This document shows, piece by piece, positions 37,001 to 52,039 of a stretch of DNA of 64,000 nucleotides. Position numbers and translations under genes: made by a program. The stretch's first letter is position 1. Every line of letters begins with the position of its first letter. Below the pieces are notes generated by a model. That model searched no databases. It was not told where the DNA came from and was given only the letters and a program-made list of their open reading frames with translations. The stretch is from Dasyornis broadbenti (Eukaryota; Chordata; Aves; Passeriformes; Dasyornithidae). The stretch covers positions 738,476-802,475 of the forward strand of contig VZRN01001305.1 in NCBI GenBank assembly GCA_013397935.1, read 5' to 3'.

Positions 37001-40000
37001 CTTTAATAAAGTTTCAGAATGTAAGCATTTCTTGTTTTCTTCCATTTCAGAAAGTTCAAAAGTTTAATCTAATTTTGGAATTCTCTCTGAGCTCATTGAA
37101 CAGATACACAGTATAATAACTTAGCCTTCTATGTTGAAGTATCAACATAATTTAATGTACAGTGCAATCTCAAAAGTTGACCATATCTTACACAATTCTG
37201 GCAAATTTCCTGCCTCTTCCATATTTTATATTGAAGGATACTCTGATGTAGCAAGTCAATTCAAACATGTGCAACTAAGCATATGCCAAAATTAGGCATT
37301 TATATAGGTCCAGTGCAATCAATGCTATACTTGGGCTCCAGAATATAAACAAAATCTCTGATTTGACTAGAAAAAAAATGTCAGTTCTTTAACAGGACTT
37401 CTTAGTCTTCAGTATAAGATCTGCTCAAAAACAAATATGGATTTATACACAACCACGTAACACAGCCTGCATCCTAATCTCAGTGAGACAACAGTATTTG
37501 GGGTAAAGGCATGCTAAGAGAATTTGCGTTCGGCACCTGTGGTCTGCGCTGCTTTTCTCAGCTTTGGCTGTGGCAAAGCTGCACTCTAGTGGAATTGAGG
37601 CAGAAACACGCTCTGGGATGACTCCTTCACACCTTCTCAGCCCCTTTGCTACACTACAGCTCTGCTGAGAGTTTTTTGTGTCTGGAGGTCACTTAGGAAA
37701 TGCTCCAGCCTGAAATCATCCCAAATGATACACCTGATGTGTGATTCAGGGAGAAGCTTGCACTCCATTTGTACTGTGTGGCTGCTCACCTCAGTGCATT
37801 ACATAACAAAGGCATTCACCAGCTGCTCTGTGCAGCCCCGACATCTCCATGGGGTGTAACATCATGAAACCACCACAACATCTGGGATTGTTAAGATTAT
37901 GGACAGGTGATCTTCCCAAAACATCTCATGTTTGCAGACCCCACTGTTTTTAGTGACCACCAGTATCATATTATTTAAAATATTCAGAGATTTTAACTGC
38001 CTTAATATGATGTGAGTTCTTTATACTATGTCCCAAGAGCACCTGACCTTCAGGCTGCTTAAATCAGCATTGATACATAAAAGTCAAGTAGTAGAGCCAA
38101 AGCTGGAGTTATTGCCAGTAAGTGAGTTAAAGCGAGGCTAAGATCAGTCCCTGTTATTTGAACAATACAAGATGTGCCTTGGAAAATATCCAAACCTCAC
38201 CTGACAGGAAAACAGATTAGAACTAAAGGGGTTTTGGTTGCTACATAGCAGTCAACAGCAACCAGAAGGAACCCTTTGTGTCATGGTAACTTCACTTGTG
38301 TGAACTCTATGTTCTGAACTGAAGCCAAAAGGGAAAAGAAAGCATAAGAAAAACCAACTCAACCATACAAATAACACAGGAATTAGTGCATAGTTATTAA
38401 AAAAATACAAGAGGGAACACATTTGGATGCTGAATATTATATACATTGAAATCAATTTGGCTTTAGAAATACAGATACCACTGTAAGTTTTCCTGCCATC
38501 TTCTATTACAAAACCAGTATGAATATACCCAGGAGGTCTGGACTATGCCACAGGGAAGAGGTGAGGATGCCAAAGAATCTGCTGTTCACAGATTAAAGAG
38601 GAGTTTGTGAACACTTTTACTCAGTGGAAATTAACTTTGTTTCTTCTTCCAAAACAAATGCAAAATTTCAGTAGGATTTGCCAAATATTCTTGGCGTGAG
38701 AAGTAGAAGTGAGGAAACATCTCTTTTTGGTGTTTTAAAAATGAAGTACTTAAAAACTTTCTGAGGTAAATTTTCAGCTACCCATGATCTTATTTTCCTT
38801 TTTGAAGACTGAAAAAAATAGTTAGGACAAAATATGTGAATCAGAAACGGTTTGTTTGACCACTTGCTCTATAGAAGTACTCATTCTAAAGGTTCTGGAG
38901 CTTGTGGTCTATGCCATGTCTTTGTTGCTGGTAGGCCCTAGCCTCTTAGATGAAAGGTGCATCAGGCAGGTCATGATCACATCTCAGATATACCCTTGCT
39001 GTGTGCACAGCAGAGAGCATTTGAATCTTTCCTGCTCTCTGTGTGTGCAGCACTGTGAATTTTGTTTGATGATCTAGAATTCACACTAGTACTACCAATA
39101 ACAAAGACGCATTCTCTGTCTGAATATCAAGTCCACATTTTGTGCTGAACATTTTAGCCTGCACACTGAATTGCAGATTTTGTGATAGAGGCAGCACTTC
39201 AAGATGCTAGTTTCAAAAATACAAAGATAGTTTAAAAGATGTTCACAGCTGATTTAGGAAAAAAAGAGACACACAAGGGACTTTATTTCCGTGATAGCTG
39301 TGCCTTCATCTCGACTGTCAGCAGTGTGATTCTGTCACAGGCTTTCTTTGCCAAACATCAAAATACCTCCCTTTGCAGGGGTAATGTTAGCTATCTCTTT
39401 TTGAAATGGCATCAAAGGATTGTGGTTTTCTAACTTGAAATTCCAAAATGAGAAGCTCAGGTTTGAGCTCTTCTGCTTGCACTGAACCCAAGTGATTTAA
39501 TATCTTCTGTTTCAGAGAGCACTCTCCTTTTGTGCTTAATATACCACGGTCTCCATCATTACTATTTTTTTAAAATAAAAATAAAAAAACCCCAAAACAC
39601 ACAACAAATTTCTTTCCTTTTTTCCAGTCATCATAAAGCTGTAGACCATACATCATCAGTCAGGTGCATGAATAAAACATTATGAAGTAATTCTTCTTCT
39701 GCCTTGTCCTGTTTCAGTCCCTTTTCAAGTTGTTGGCTTCAGGCAATAATTTGTTAATGCAGGTGTGCCATGTTTTCTTGTGACAGCAGAAGCTGGAAAA
39801 GTGACTTTGAAAAAAGGAGGCTAGAGATTCTAAGGTTGTAATAGAACTGGGCCTAGAGATAGGGCTGTGGACTGACAGGGATCATCATCTTACCGCCATG
39901 CCCATAGAAAGAGATTTTTGCCTTCAGAGAATGGAGGAGAGTTATTTCACAAGTTGATTGAAACACACTAATGTATTCAGTAAAGGGAATGAAGTTTTGA

Positions 40001-40559
40001 GGGTGTGTTTCATGTCTGTCTTATGCTCTTCTAAACATGGGCAATTCCACTACCCTCTCACACTCCCTTGCCATGGTTAAGTAGTGATGCAGAGCAAGGA
40101 CTGGATCTGGCAGTATGAAATCAACATCCTATTCAAATCAATTTGTCTTAACAAGGCCATAAAATCACAGTCCAAGATAGAAAGTTGTCTACCTTCTCTG
40201 AGGTTTCTGGAAGACTGAAACCTCAAGAAGGCTATCGATGGGTCTCCAGGTGCTGATACTCTCCTAAATCTCCCCATTGCTCATTTGCTCCAAAATCTGG
40301 CATCATCACCACTTTGAATCAGGCTCTAAAATTCTATTTTAATGTTTTTGTTGTGAGCTTTGAGCAGGAGATGTTGCCTCTTGCAGGAAGGAGAACCGTT
40401 GGAATAAAATAGAAGCAGAAATAGAGGGAGAATATAAAAAGATATTCAGATTTTTTTTAAAGCCTGTTTTGCAGATGCTAGGGTTAAGGTGCTCAACAAT
40501 CAATACAGCTGATGTTTTACTCTAATTGTCATCCTTGTTGCTCTTTTCTATCAAACCCA
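31096..40559. other. Long unassigned AT-rich intergenic sequence
   Basis: No gene, RNA gene or transposon is recognised over about 9.5 kb. It contains scattered homopolymers (for example T at 33811-33826). Every open frame is short and lacks domain or splice support. Confidence 0.5.
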
Positions 40560-41060
40560 CATGCTATGAGAAGCAGTGAAGAGACAATTTCATATCTACT
40601 AATTATTATCATGATGTTATTAATTTAGACTAAGGATAATAATAAGATAGGGTGTGTGTAGAAAGAATTCATTATGAAATTAATTGCACTGATTAGGGTC
40701 AACACATAAGATAAGGTTTATAAAGCATTTTAGAAACAATTAGTTTTGATGGCTATTTGGCATCCTAAGACATGTAAATCTAGAGTATGCATTTTACATT
40801 TCTCCCCCCTCCCCATTCATATGCTAAGTCCTCTGATAAACGCAGCTTGTTCAAAAGAAAATTGAAATCAGTGGATTGAAGCAAAGCTGGATAATGAGGT
40901 ATTATTGATATATTCTGTAAATGCTTCAATTATTCCTGCCTTCGGGTTCCTGCCTTTGAAATTATTTCAAAGAAACAAAAAAATATATTAAAAATGGCTT
41001 TTTACAAAGTCAGTTTTAATGTCTCCATTGAATTTATGGTTGTTGTCTTTTCCCCTTAAT
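40560..41060. promoter_or_regulatory. Possible conserved non-coding element
   Basis: The sequence is dense in homeodomain TAAT cores, a POU-like ATTCATATGCTAA at 40816-40828 and GATAA sites, with no repeats or open frames. Such texture is typical of vertebrate developmental enhancers. It is only an impression without alignments. Confidence 0.2.
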
Positions 41061-44000
41061 AGACATAGAAAGGGCTTGATTATAGTTATCTTTCTGAATA
41101 TACTGCTGCTTTTTGCAATTCCTTTCTCTTGACTCTCAAGGGCTCTCTCACAGAATGGTGGCCCTCAGTTATGTGAAGCACCTGTTCCCAATTCATCTCT
41201 GTAAATGAAACTTAACATGGCTTTGTCTCCTTGCCTCCTAAATGCTCCTTCTTCTTTTCTATCTTTCCCCTGATTTCTTAAAGAAAACAACTCACAGAAG
41301 GAGCTAGCAGAAACATCCTTTAAACCAAAGAGTGATTGTGCATTCAGGACATTTTTGTGGTCTGCAGTAGTCTACATTCCTCCTTAATACAGTTGATTTT
41401 TGGCACGTGATTTCAATGTGACCACACTTGGTCAATCCTGACAGCTTTCAAAGATCTCTTCCTAAATACAGGCTGTTGACAGCAAAGAGGCAGTTTAGCT
41501 AAACTTAGCTGCTTCTGACCCAACAGAAGTCTGATCCTTGTCTGCCACAACACATGGGCTCTCAGAGATTCATCAGTGTAGCTGCCCTGAAAGTAGACAA
41601 ATCCTTTTAGATCTTGCTCATCTCACTTTCTCACTGTCCAGTCACTCAGACTAACAACGGAAGCAACCAGCTCCTCTACACAACAAATGAGAAGTCCTTG
41701 GGCGTTTTTTTTTTTTCCAAGAAAAAACTATCATTATCTATATCTTTGCAGATGGGGAAACTGAGGCCCTGAGGTGCATGACTAATGTACCCAGAAGACC
41801 AAAGTGCTGCTGGCATAAATCCTCTTTCTCCAGAGCCCTGGCACAGAAAGGATATTAGGGAGCTGTGCGTACACAAGCACAGCATATACAGCTTCCTGGA
41901 TTCAAATCCCTGAGAAACACAGGAGGGTGCAATTAGGAACAAAACCAGAGCTTACTGAAGTCAGTGGAAATCTTTCCAATTATTTCAACAGGTATCTGGC
42001 ACCAGCCCCTGATGAATCCTCTGGGACAGCCTGTTGCCTGCTCTGCGTGGCTCATTAACAACAAAGCTCATCGTGAGCATGCAACTCCTCAGCTGGCAGG
42101 TTTGCAGGTATCTGTGCTTATCTTTTCACTGCAAGCAGCAGCTAACAGAGACAGGATGGGTAAAGAATATAAGAGGGGAGAGATCAGCCACAGCAAGTCA
42201 TAAGAGGAAGCAGCTTACAGGAGTGGCAGGACCTCTTGTTCACTTTTGCCTGTCCCCCAGGAGCTTGGCTGAAAGCTGACAGCTTTGTGGCAGTCAGTAG
42301 TGCAAACACCATTTCTCAGCTTACCTTCTATTGCAAAAGTAGCTTGATACTGTGATTGATCAATGGCCCTGGAGAGTCAATACTCAGATCACACGCAGTA
42401 AATCCCAGGAGCAGCACCAAAACTGCAGTTAGTGACTGTGTCTCAGAACACTGCTAAATTATCCTTCTCCTCCCACACCAAAAACTCACCAAGCCAGTGG
42501 AGCTGATGTGAGTGACATCAGCACACCAGAAGCTAGAGGCTGGCTCATTTCAGTCTCAGAGACATCATCACTGGAAATACAGCTCCAGGGGAAAGGTCTA
42601 GAAAAGGCAGCATATTCTTTAAAAGAGAAAATAGCACAGACAGGGATTCTGGAGAGCTGTGGGAATGCAGTACAATACCCCAGGTGATATGCCACTCAAA
42701 CAATGCCCTACATCAGGGCAAGCTAGGCTATTTCATTAGTCTAGTAAAAGAACATAATAGAAAAAAAAAAAAAAAAGAAAAGAACAAAACAAAACACCAG
42801 ATTATACAACAGCAGGCAGCCCTGCCACTCAATACCAAGTAATAAAAATCAATTGTATGATCAATAGGCCTTTCTGTCCACAGGGCTTTGAAGATTCAGC
42901 TGTCATGCTCTCTGCTATAATTAGCACTTGATGAACTTAAAATGTTTGACGACTGTGAAATTGCATTCCTATAGAGACAATGCACATCTGGAATAACAGC
43001 ATTCAATTCAGGGGTCTACAGAGTCTCACACCATTAAACACAGAACTTTAAATAGCGTTTTCACTGTGAAAATGGGCAACCTCTGATGTGCTAACATCCG
43101 CTCTGGTCCACTTGCTCCTCAAATTACTGGTGTAGCAGACAATCTTCAAAAAGCTCAGGATACACTTTTAAGAAACTACAACATTTGCTTGTTTAGGAAT
43201 GAATGTACTCTCCCAGCAGAAGATAAAGAGAGGCAGACTACCCCTATCTCAATTTTACCTTCACAGTCGGAATGAGGGCAGAATGGGGTATATCACTCTA
43301 TACACCAATAAATATAGGGAGAAAGACTCATTAACAAATTAACCCATTCTAGCTTCTGTACAAAATAAGCTGCTTTGTGATACAGATTAGAAAATAGAAT
43401 CTTTTGTGGGAAGAAAAAATGAGAACATGCATTGCAAACATGACTGACTCCAACTCACAGTTTTGCAAGGCTGAGAATGCAATGGTGATGTACAGGGAAG
43501 TGTATTTTTCTTCTCCAGAACCAGTATTTTTCACCCTAAGCTTTTCTGCCTTGAACACTAAATGAAAACTTCAAGCTGAACCTTTTAAAGGTTTGTCTGT
43601 GCTAACACTGCTAGAATTATCCAAGTCACTCCCATTTCTGATCTGTAAGGTCTGAAAGCTAACAGTTCTCTGCACATAAAGATACAATGAAGATCGTACA
43701 TTGCTGAAACAGAACAGGGTCTCATATTTAAAGACACCTGCAAAAATTGTGTGAATATGGATCAAAAACCAACCAAAAATTCACTTCATATATCACATAA
43801 GAAGTACCAGTGTGTATTTTCTGTCTGCTTTTGTAAGGCGCCTATAGAACATTTTAAAGCTAGGGGTTAAACATTCAACCTTTACTTGGAGCTTTCCTGC
43901 CCCTAAAGTGTTTCCATAGATACTAAAATATAAGACAACCTGACCTTTGAAGGATGCTCTATTGAGTTTTCAGATATTATCTGATTGTAACATTTCACCC

Positions 44001-47000
44001 CTAACCTATTCTTGGCTTCTGCTTTGTATTATCATGAATCTCTAGTTTGTACCTGTAGGGGCAAGGTCTTAGGGTTTTTTCTTCAAACTTTAGTAGCACG
44101 GCACTGGGACCAGCTTTTGCTTCATGAATTCTTTGATCACAAGAGAACTGCAGCAAAACCACAAAAACTAGAAAAGTTATGTTAATTCAAATCCCTACGG
44201 CCCTTGAACTCCCCCTCTTTATTTCTTTTTCCCAAAAATATAGATGTAATTAGCTAGTATTTGCCACTTCAACCATGACAGGCAGCAAGACAACCTGAAG
44301 ATGTGGCACATCTTTGCCTGGCTATTTCACAACCTGTTTATGCAGGTAACAAAGGCTGTGCCGTATTCCTATGTTGTCCTAAGGGCATAATCCAGCAGGC
44401 AGCCTGGAACATCAGTTACTGATCTAATGCACTTGCCTTCTTATACTCATCTAAACTGAGTGGATCATAGTTTATATTTAGGGAAATATCCCAAGTTATG
44501 GGAGCTGGAGGACCTGGGCCATTGACCTCGATGAAGAGATGATAATTTACATCAACCAGAGCAGCAGCTTGGTGGAACTCTGCTCATTTAAATCAGCAGA
44601 GGATTTCCCTCATTGTCCCTGGAAATGTTCCACAAAAATACAGTGTTCCTTCTAGTCTCTGTTGTCATTGTCTTAAGCAATTACTACTCTATGTTCCCAA
44701 GAAAAGTGTGTAGCAGTAGATATTTTAATCTCAAGGTGACTTACTGCCTCTTTTTCCGTAACAAGAGATGGGTGCTTTACTTCAACAGCTTTTATTAGTG
44801 GTGAAAAAAGAAAAGACAGTGATCAGATTTTGTAATTGAATAGAGAAGGTAATTTGCACTCCAGTTGTCTTGGAAATTAGGCTTTTTATTAGAAAAAGGA
44901 AAAAGTCTGAAAGGAATAACTGTCTTTCATGCATTGTGGCACGTAAGAAAAAGGCTGGAGAATAGTGGGAGCTGTCCCTTTCTTCCAATGTGTAGTTTTT
45001 GCCTGGAGAGAAAACCAGAGCTAAATCCCAGCCAGATCTCTGTGGCACTGACCAGCCAGTTGGCTCTCAGGGGTCCTGAATGTGAGCAACCCTTGTAAGT
45101 ATAGGCCTTGTCTTACACTGACCACACCAGAAACAGCACAGAGAAAAAGAAGGATTGGGTTCTGGACGAGTGTGTGAAGACAGTGTGAAGACCTGTATCA
45201 TATTCCAGACTGTACCTAAGGAGACTTTCTCCTGCCCCCAGCCCACAGGAGCCAACACAGCAGAAACTACAGAAATAGACAGTAAATAGATCCTTCATTA
45301 CTGATATATTTGAAACAGGGGTGCTGCTCCTGCAAAACCAGATGTCATGAAAAATGAGCATTGTGTACTTCAAAGAAGTAGAAAGCCTCAATTTTAAATA
45401 AAAGGCTTGGAATTTAACATGGTGTCAATAACTTCATGAATGAGACTGAAATCAGTGGCTCAGAGAGTTATGATTCCACTTAAGTAGTCTGGAACATGGT
45501 TGAAAGCCTCAAGACTTTTGTTTCACATAATATAAAGTAACATTTTTGACACTCTTTAGTAAAGTTTTTAGGTCAAGTAAAAAAGCCTGCTTACAAGTTG
45601 AATTTACATTTCCATTCTATTAGGAAATAGCAATTTCTTTTCATTTGTTTACTAACATCCAGAATGAAATACAAACAGAAAGTGAAAATGCCAGCTTTAC
45701 TTTGGATTTCTTGAAGTAAAAGAAATTCATAGCCAAACTGCAGAAGCAGTTGAAGATAAAGGCTCCACTGTCAGAAAAAATACCCTGCTCATTTCCTGAT
45801 TAAGGAACAAAAGTAAGAACAGTGATGTTTTTCATAGACTTAAAAAAAACCTAAACCAACTGAAATACTGTTTCCTCACTGCATTTTATACAATGGAATG
45901 GATTTTCTTACTGTTTTCATCTCAGAATTTTCTCTATCTGCAGGCTATTCCCCATGCCTGCAAAAACTAGATAATGATGCTGATACATAAGTAAAGAGGA
46001 ACTCACTGGAGCAGAGAGGTGTGAATGGTTGAATCAGCCCTGACAGGAGCTCAAGAGATTGATTGTTGCTCAGAGGGGCACTAGATGGTTGTGTAAGATG
46101 GGGATGGCAAGATCAGCTGTGATTACAGAGTCTGTCCTGAGACTGGAACCATCAGCTGTATGACTGCAGCAGAAGAAAAAACATTAACAAAAATTTCCTA
46201 TTCAGAAATACTGAATAACATCCTCTGCCAAGACAATCAGCTTAGCAAGATGAGCAGAGCCCAGGGTCTGGCCATCTGCACTTTTAGCTCATGTTTTCAG
46301 AGCATGGGAAATACAGCAACAACTACCACCATCATCAGGTGCAGCTGAAGAGCATTTTAAGCGCCATACATGAAGTTTTACAGTTCAAAATTACTTCGGG
46401 GTTCTTCAGGATGGGACAGGAAGATGAACTGTACATTTTAATAACTCGTGTGGTTTTGGTTGCTGCCTCTACCTTATTTGGTTGCTGAGTATACAGCATG
46501 AATAAATGAAGAGAGATAACCAAGGGGGGAAAAAAACTACATTGCAAACACAGTTCAGCCAACCTTTATTTTCCAATTGGCTAAAGAAGAAGCTTCTTAA
46601 ACTTAATATGACCTAGAAACTGCACATTCCCCAGCAGCCCTAATTAGTTGAAGAAACTAAGCGTTTTACCACATAACCTTCAAATAATCTGTTTGAATTC
46701 ACTGGTTTCCCAAGTGTTTCTTCCTTGTCCCATTTCATACAGTTAATGAAACATCTCAATCAAGGAGCAGGTTTTTATATGTGAGCAGTTTCTGTCTGCA
46801 TTTGAAAGGGCTGAGATTTGCAATAAATTACCAGTCTTTGCTCTGGTCCTTAGGGTAAAATGAGTGTCAGCACCATATCCTCCTTATGACCCAGAAATGA
46901 TTTCTCAGGTACTTCACCTCTCTTTTTACTCTCAGAAGAATACTTTCACATCCCAGGAGGAGAAGAGTTTGGGAATGGGAATCCAAAATGCTTTGTTTCT

Positions 47001-50000
47001 CATGTACAGCTGTTAATTGGAACATCCAGCCCCTCTCCAGCTTTACCTTTTTGTAAAGGTATGGAGTATTTTACTCTGTGCCCTGAGAAAGCTCTTGTGA
47101 ACAGAACACCATTCATACTTCTCAAGGCAGTGACGTTGCCACACCTGGCACACACGTATGGAAATAAAATTTTATCCAGGGCAGAGGGTGACAGGAGCAT
47201 CCTGTTCATGGAAGGCCTGTCTTCCTTCCTTTTTTCTAATCCAGCAGCTGTTCAGAAATTGCTTTTCAGTGACCTTTAGCCCAGCCTTCCAGGAACAGAT
47301 CTCAAGAATACCTAACCTAGACTGACCAAAGTAGGGTCATCCCTTTACAAAATTTGCAAAATTAACCTACACAGAGAAAGTCTGGAATTTGTGCAGCATT
47401 TCTTGTGCTCCCCCCTTTCTTCTTGTTTTCCTTCACTCACTTACTTCTACTATGACTAAGTAGGACAAATACATTGACATTCCTATTGGAATGATTGATA
47501 TTGGCAAATCCTCTACTAAGGGGAAAATCTGTTGGAGTTTAATCTAGATGAACTATCAAGTCACATAATTCCGATGGTTGAAGTGTTCATGTAATAGAGG
47601 TAATTGATGGCCTTCAAAACTTGGGGTCTGGTTGGCTCAGTCAGCTACCCCAGAATCTTCAACATGGTCACTGTTTGCCTTTCTCATTTTGAACTGCACT
47701 CAGTTAAAAACTTGATCAAGAGATTTATAAGCTTATCAGTTTTGAGGACAGCTGGTAAGCAAAAGAAGATGAAGTCAACTAGTCTGTAAAATAATTGCTA
47801 ACACTCCCTTTTTTCTAAAAATGCTCAACTAAAAGATCATTTAAAATATGAAAGTGGATTTTCACTAGAAGTCCCAGTTCTGTTCCTGATAAAGTTGTGG
47901 TGGTTTTAAAATAACTGAAGAACATTGTGTGTGTAAAAATGTTCCAGTGAAAACATTTGGCCAGCCCCGACAGACTCCTAGAAAACTTCTTCCTTTGTCT
48001 TACTGTTACAAAAGTGGAATAAGTACATAACAGGGTAAAGAAATTACTTATTGACCAAGGCTTTTATCTGTTCACTTTCTGAAATAAACACACATTGTGG
48101 TTTTGAAGGCTATAAAAACTACAATGCAAATGCAAGCTCACAATCTGCAGCATTATAACCCGTTAATGACTAGGTACAAGGAAAAGTACAAATGCCAAAA
48201 GGGAAGAGATTAAAGAAAGCAGGGCATACAAATAAAACCTTGAGAACCAGCTGGAAATTATCCATAAGAGGTTTCCTTAACGGAAAACAACAAAAATGCA
48301 AATTGTATTTTTTACAGTAACTATTTCAACTCCACAGTGGGAGAAATTGCAATGAAGTTACGTTACTTCAACAGTTTTCAACATTTGCAAATCCTACTTC
48401 AGGTCATAGACTGAGGTCATGCTCAGAGGTTGAAATATCCCTCAGGAGAGATTAAAAAAAAAAAAAAAAAAGTTGTCCAGATTTGCTTGTTCACTTTGAT
48501 CTTCCTAAGGTTTTCTTTTGACAACCAAATTCTCATCAGGTGAAAGTAAACCCAATGGTTCAGAACCAACTGAGTTGTCATTTGGCTCATAGCTTTGACA
48601 GCCTCTGTTTTCCTGGATGTTCTTGGAAGAATGCTATTCAGAGGAAACATGTGCTTCTGGCTGCAATTCCTCTCAGGTGCATGTCCTTTTCAGAGTATAT
48701 GGGGACACACAGCACCATCAATGTTCTGCACCACGTTCTGACTTCTCACCGTGGGGTAACAGAGTAGGTTAGTATCGGTTCAGTATCACACAAACGTGTG
48801 ATATACCTGTTCTGCCGCAACTGCAATTCCTTTCCTAAGAACTGCTCGTTTTCTTCATCTGTAAAATTTCACAGCTGCAAGAAAACGTGATCGTGTTTCT
48901 GGCACTATTCTTGCCTAAAAGCAATTCATTAACTTGGAACTTTATGGAAAATGCAGTTGAAACTTGTTTTCAGCTTCTGCAAAATAAACCGGGCTTGCCA
49001 ATCTCAGCCAAGGTGTACAGCGCTCAGCCGGGAGCTCGAAGCTGGAACAGCAGTGCTGGAGCTGGCGGACTGCTGGCACCATCTAGTGATGCCTTCAGGC
49101 TTGCATAGCTCCTTCCTGCCTGAAGCACGAGGGAATCCTGGCTCAGGATGCCAGAGATCTCTAGAAGGAAAAGGGGGAAAAACAACACTTAAACCACAAA
49201 TACTGTTACAAGGACTACAGTTCTATCCTTGGCATCACCATTTTTAACTAGCTTTTCCTCTGGCACAGAATGTAACACTAAGTGAAGTACATCTGCGCCA
49301 CAATTTTATGGATATTAAATGAACTACAGAGGGCTTACAGGGCACAACAGTGGTACTTACTGGACAAAGCAAGATGCAATGGGAAGGCTCAACCACATTT
49401 CCACATGCATTTTTCTGTAAATCCAAAGATTTCAGTAAAAAAAAACCTAGACAAATTCCCAGGTTTTCTCTCCTCCCTGCTGAAGTTGACAACTCTCTCA
49501 GCCTCTGCTCACATGGCAATAAGGAGAATTTCCACTGGTTCTCTTTTGGAAACTTTTGAAAGGTCTTCACCTCAAAAAACTGGAGACATTGGCCTTTCTC
49601 TCAGTCTCATCAGCTGTGAGATTGGGCTTTCGTTCCTGTTGCAGAAACCAAGGTGAAAGGTGCAGCCATTCGTCACCTACCATGAAGGTGGGCTGTAGTG
49701 GAGAGGATGCCCATGTGAGTAACAATAAGTCCATGCTGCATTCTGAATGTAACTGTAGGTTCCTCCTCTCATCCCAGTCAGGTCCCTTAGTGGTCCCTTG
49801 CCTTTCCTGCTTCCATACTGGCAGAAACCAGAAGGAAAACAGTGCATTGCTCAGTTCTCTGAGGGCTGACATCACCTGTAAAGCTGGGCAAATCTTTTCT
49901 TTCTTGCTTCCTGTCTTCAGGCAGAGATGGTTTTGGTCAGTCAAAGGCTTTTGTGACTCTCTCCCCTTTTTTTTTGGTCTGTTGTTGTATTTTTTTCCTT

Positions 50001-52039
50001 TAAAGGAAAATTAATCAATGTATCCAAGGCCATTTTAAGCTCAATAGGATCAAAATTAGGCCAAAAAAAATTCTAGGGGATTTGGAAGCCAGTTTTAGTT
50101 TAAAAATCTTCTTTATCTGTAAGACATTCCAGAACTGCCACTGAATGACAGGTTCAGAGTCAAAACAAGTGTTGAGGCTGACCAGAATTTTTTCCCCATT
50201 GTTTTCATCCACTGGCAGATATAGGAGGTCAAAAACAGATTACTTTGAAAAGAAAACATTTCCTTTCCTCTGTCCTCCCTCTTAACCAGTGTTCTGCATT
50301 TTGGTGATATCTGTAGTGCCACATTGCTGTAGTAATAGCAGTGACAGACACACTAAAGACTGTAGAAAAGGTAGAAGATGATAGAGAAGATCATCAGGTT
50401 GGAGAGACCTAAGGACAAAGCACGGGACTGCCTGAGGAGAGCTGGCTGGAGAGAGAGGTGTCCATTTCCAAATGAAGTCAGCTCGTGCCCTCAACTCCCA
50501 GGCAGGAGTTGAGTCACACCCACGGACTGCAGAGCAAGGTGACCCCTAGAAAGAGCTCCAGCTGGCCCAGGGGCATTCACTGGAATTCAGCCCTTGCCAG
50601 GGAAAGAAACATACCCTGCAAGTTCACACTGAGGCAAGAGACCTCACCTGGGGCTAAGGGTTAGGTCAGGGGACCAATAGGAGATCCCCAGCCCCTGGAG
50701 TTGTGCTTGGAGGACTGGCCCAAGAATTCATACACATTGTAGGGACCAACACTATTTTGAAAAGACAGGGTTTGGTGGTTGTTTTTTTAATTAAAAGTGG
50801 GAAATAGGAGTCATAAGTCTCAGGATCTGTGCTGTAAGTTATTAAGCTCTTAGTTTAACTTCAATTACGTTGCCTGTCTCCATAGACTGTTGTGTAAAAT
50901 ATGGGCAATTCTTGTCTGAATTGTCAGAGTATTTCCAGAGTTTGCTGGCTAGTGCTTTAAAAAAGGCATAGAAACCTTTGCATGAAAATTCTGTGACAAA
51001 AAATTCAGGAGACTAAAATTAAACCAGAACAAGAGAAAGAGCAGATTTGTGTAAAAAAACCACTACAAATATGTCTCTAGTTCTGCCATGGGGAGCAGGG
51101 AAGCTATTCACCTAAAAATGAACTTAAAGGCTATTGGTGACTTCATGGGGATTTTAATTCTTTCTGTTGAGTTTGAGAGCAGAGAAGATGGGAAGGCATG
51201 AGAGCAGAAGTGAGGTGCTCTCCATTTTTCCTGCAACTGTGCTAAAACTGAGGTTGAAATTGTGTTCCCAGAGCTTAAGTGCCTACTCACAGTCCAATCT
51301 TTTATTAAAATTATCCTAAGAGATCCCACCTGAAGAGTTAAGTTGCTGAGTGACATCTGTATTTGAGCTGATAGATGCACTTTCTGGAGTCTGCATCCAA
51401 AGAGCCATGGGAGCTTTTTCATTGCACTTTGGGGTAAGAAGATACATATTGCCTTTTCTCTGCATGAGCATTTCTCTGATGATTAGTCATTTAAATTAAT
51501 TACTAATTAATATTAGCACGCTCCTATCTGTGACTGCAAAAATGAAAATGCTATTGTTCCAGGAAAGCCATAGGCAATTGGTCCTGAATAGGGGTGGGGG
51601 GAGCGTGTGGTTTGAAGGTGGCTTGTCTGATCTTTGTTTGACTTGATGGTCTTTTCTCTTTGCTCTTAATTTCTTTGACTCTGGCAGTTAAAAGGGGAAG
51701 CCAGTTGAGTTTAAATCAGTCATGGCTTTTTATTAACTTGCTAATCCATCAAAGATTTCATATGTTACTTGCTTTTCAGTGAGGGTGTTTTCGAGAATTA
51801 GACTTAACCCCCAAAAGAGCAGACTTTTCAGAATCCTCCAGCAAACAGAAAATCAGGCAAGATTAAAACTACTTTTCTGCTCTTAATACAAAGCCATTTC
51901 ACTGCTGTGTTTCAAACTAAGTGTATGTTTATCTGAAAGTCTTCATTATATCAACAGGATATCTCAGTGCCAGCCTCTACAGAGAGGATGTAAGATCCAG
52001 CTATTAAGGTTCTTAGAAATACCCCTGCCGGAATTAAGG
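41061..52039. other. Long unassigned AT-rich intergenic sequence
   Basis: No gene is recognised. A runs occur at 42762-42778 and 48454-48470. Blocks near 42860-42990 and 51470-51560 have the same TAAT-rich texture as 40560-41060. 49244-50014 has overlapping open frames of 108-152 codons on both strands without domains, which I read as chance. Confidence 0.5.

Noticed and set aside
49244..50014. Overlapping open frames of 108-152 codons on both strands
   Set aside because: Simultaneous openness in several frames without domains is more likely chance than a gene.
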